This document shows positions 62,334-64,000 of a stretch of 64,000 nucleotides of DNA, piece by piece. A program made the translations under genes and the position numbers. Origin of the DNA: Parasporobacterium sp. (GTDB lineage Bacteria > Bacillota > Clostridia > Lachnospirales > Lachnospiraceae); NCBI GenBank assembly GCA_017510065.1, contig JAFWOB010000055.1, forward strand, positions 1 through 64,000, given 5' to 3'. The notes beneath the pieces were generated by a model. It was given only the letters and a program-made list of their open reading frames with translations, was not told where the DNA came from and ran no database searches. Within the stretch, counting starts at the first letter, position 1. Each line of letters starts with the position of its first letter.

Positions 62334-64000
62334 TTATTTATCATCCAGTTTCAGAACACTCATAAAGGCCTTCTGCGGGATCTCCACGTTGCCGATCTGT
62401 CTCATCCGCTTCTTGCCTTCTTTCTGCTTTTCCAGAAGTTTCTTCTTTCTGGTAATGTCTCCGCCGTAGCATTTTGCAAGCACGTCCTTACGCATGGCTT
62501 TTACCGTCTCACGGGCAATGATCTTGCTGCCGATAGCCGCCTGGATCGGGATCTCAAACAGATGACGCGGGATCTCCTCTTTCAGCTTTTCACACATTTT
62601 ACGGCCTCTCTCATAGGCAGTGTCTGCATGCACGATAAAGGAAAGCGCATCAACCTCTTCCCGGTTAATCAGGATATCGAGTTTCACCAGATTGGAGGGT
62701 TCGTATCCCTTCAGTTCATAATCAAGGGACGCATACCCTTTGGACCTGGATTTCAGGGCGTCAAAGAAATCGTAGATGATCTCGTTGAGAGGAAGATCAT
62801 AGCGCAGGATCGCGCGGGTCGCCTCGATATATTCGATTTCTTTGTAAATACCTCTTCTTTCCTGACACAATTCCATGATCGGACCGATGAACTCGGAAGT
62901 CACCATGATCTCTGCCGCAACAACAGGTTCTTCCATGAATTCGATCTCGGAAGGATCCGGCATATTGGTTGGATTGGTGAGATCCAGGACCGTCCCGTCT
63001 GTTTTATGGATCTTGTAGATAACGGACGGCGCCGTCGTGACCAGATCCAGATCGTATTCCCTTTCGAGTCTCTCTTCAATGATCTCCAGATGAAGAAGTC
63101 CCAGAAAACCGCAGCGGAATCCAAATCCCAGAGCAACCGACGTTTCCGGTTCATAATTAAGGGAAGCATCATTCAGTTTCAGCTTTTCCAGGGCGTCCCT
63201 GAGATCTTCGTAATGGGCTCCATCTGCCGGATACATGCCGCAGTACACCATGGACTGAACTTTCTTATAGCCCGGGAGAGGTTCTTCACAGGGACGGTCT
63301 TTTTCCGTGACTGTATCACCCACCATGGTATCCCGTACGTTTTTGATGGACGCAGTAAAATACCCTACCATGCCTGCCTGCAGTTCCTCACAGGGAATAA
63401 ATTTGCCGGCGCCGAAGTATCCCACTTCCACCACATTGTAGGACGCTTTGGTCGCCATCATGTAAACCTGGGAACCGGCTTTCAGTTTTCCATCCCGCAC
63501 CCGGATAAAAACGATAACCCCCTTATAAGAATCATAAACAGAATCAAAGATCAGTGCTTTTAAAGGCGCGTCCGGATCCCCGTCCGGCGCAGGAATCTTC
63601 TCTACGATCGCTTCCAGGACAGCATCAATGTTGATCCCGTTTTTGGCGGAGATCAGAGGCGCGTCCTGTGCTTCCAGACCGATCACGTCTTCGATCTCTT
63701 CGATGACCCGGTCAGGCTCTGCACTGGGAAGATCGATCTTATTGATGACCGGGATCACTTCCAGATCATTATCTATGGCCATATAAACATTGGCCAGGGT
63801 CTGCGCCTCGATTCCCTGTGCCGCATCTACCACAAGAACAGCTCCGTCGCACGCCGCAAGGCTTCTGGAAACTTCGTAGTTAAAGTCCACATGACCTGGG
63901 GTGTCGATCAGATTAAAGATATATTCATGTCCATCCTTTGCATTATAGACGATACGGACGGTCTGCGCCTTGATCGTAATCCCCCGTTCCCTTTCCAGAT
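62334..64000 (-). CDS. lepA: elongation factor 4 (LepA), 5' end cut by the window edge
   Basis: The visible part is the C-terminal ~555 residues. From the window edge the frame reads [15 protein letters not shown] (G2), then [16 protein letters not shown] (G3), [12 protein letters not shown] (G4) and LISAKNG (G5). EF-G-like domains II, III and V and the LepA-specific C-terminal domain ([20 protein letters not shown]) follow. It back-translocates or remodels ribosomes. The P-loop and start codon lie beyond 64000. Confidence 0.97.
   Translation of the reverse strand, partial: LERERGITIKAQTVRIVYNAKDGHEYIFNLIDTPGHVDFNYEVSRSLAACDGAVLVVDAAQGIEAQTLANVYMAIDNDLEVIPVINKIDLPSAEPDRVIEEIEDVIGLEAQDAPLISAKNGINIDAVLEAIVEKIPAPDGDPDAPLKALIFDSVYDSYKGVIVFIRVRDGKLKAGSQVYMMATKASYNVVEVGYFGAGKFIPCEELQAGMVGYFTASIKNVRDTMVGDTVTEKDRPCEEPLPGYKKVQSMVYCGMYPADGAHYEDLRDALEKLKLNDASLNYEPETSVALGFGFRCGFLGLLHLEIIEERLEREYDLDLVTTAPSVIYKIHKTDGTVLDLTNPTNMPDPSEIEFMEEPVVAAEIMVTSEFIGPIMELCQERRGIYKEIEYIEATRAILRYDLPLNEIIYDFFDALKSRSKGYASLDYELKGYEPSNLVKLDILINREEVDALSFIVHADTAYERGRKMCEKLKEEIPRHLFEIPIQAAIGSKIIARETVKAMRKDVLAKCYGGDITRKKKLLEKQKEGKKRMRQIGNVEIPQKAFMSVLKLDDK

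Overview
The window comes from a moderate-GC anaerobic Firmicute, most likely a Clostridia/Lachnospiraceae-type gut organism. The evidence is the gene order priA-def-fmt-rsmB-rlmN-prpC-prkC-rsgA-rpe, a PASTA-type kinase, a stand-alone CarD protein, ETF/one-carbon genes, and AGGAGG ribosome binding sites with frequent TTG or GTG starts. Nearly all genes lie on the minus strand. I see no phage, insertion sequence or CRISPR array. This is mostly a core-genome segment.

Layout from left to right. (1) 1-405: the tail of an unidentified gene, then an AT-rich array of about seven small dyads repeating every 41-43 bp. (2) 404-3879: a three-gene minus-strand operon, methyl-THF methyltransferase-like > etfB > etfA fused to a methylenetetrahydrofolate reductase domain. 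(3) 4036-12245: YitT protein, RNA pseudouridine synthase, purC, glyA, an aminotransferase, ACT protein, phenylacetate-CoA ligase-like enzyme and a 2-hydroxyacid dehydrogenase. (4) 12279-12528: a candidate structured RNA and tRNA-Pro(CGG). (5) 12520-21280: GNAT, P-type ATPase, CorC/HlyC protein, leuS and a HerA/DUF853 ATPase. (6) 21402-38149: queA, a cell-wall amidase and the large ftsK-priA-def-fmt-rsmB-rlmN-prpC-prkC-rsgA-rpe operon. (7) 38283-42905: secreted lipase-like protein and an FtsX-type ABC exporter. (8) 43184-48430: pnp, rpsO, CocE-type hydrolase, CarD. (9) 48624-60470: a long minus-strand run, rbgA-ftsY-M16 peptidase-era-recO-glyS-thioesterase-SGNH-response regulator-histidine kinase-DUF554. 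(10) 60754-64000: rplS on plus, hemW and a truncated lepA on minus.

The most unusual signal is in the intergenic DNA. Five long hairpins (A 6732-6790, B 45821-45881, C 60532-60600, D 42921-42993, E 43094-43166) have near-perfect 23-30 bp stems that differ completely from copy to copy, but 13-nt loops that are conserved. A, B and C share AATCAGCGAATGC; D and E share TCAGTTTCAATTC. Around A, C, D and E the inverted symmetry continues outward: over both stop codons of convergent genes, over the tail of a permease gene, and over two divergent promoters. Constant loop with variable, self-complementary flanks is the reverse of an ordinary MITE. It does not behave as a simple terminator, because C sits between divergent promoters and B has no U-tract.

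Other points of interest are the EtfA-MTHFR fusion, the 42-bp-period dyad array, a candidate ~100-nt RNA before the 2-hydroxyacid dehydrogenase, and three genes (queA, the lipase, rbgA) whose -10 boxes lie only 8-9 nt from ATG and which therefore look leaderless. All functional calls are read by eye from translated sequence; no database or folding program was run.
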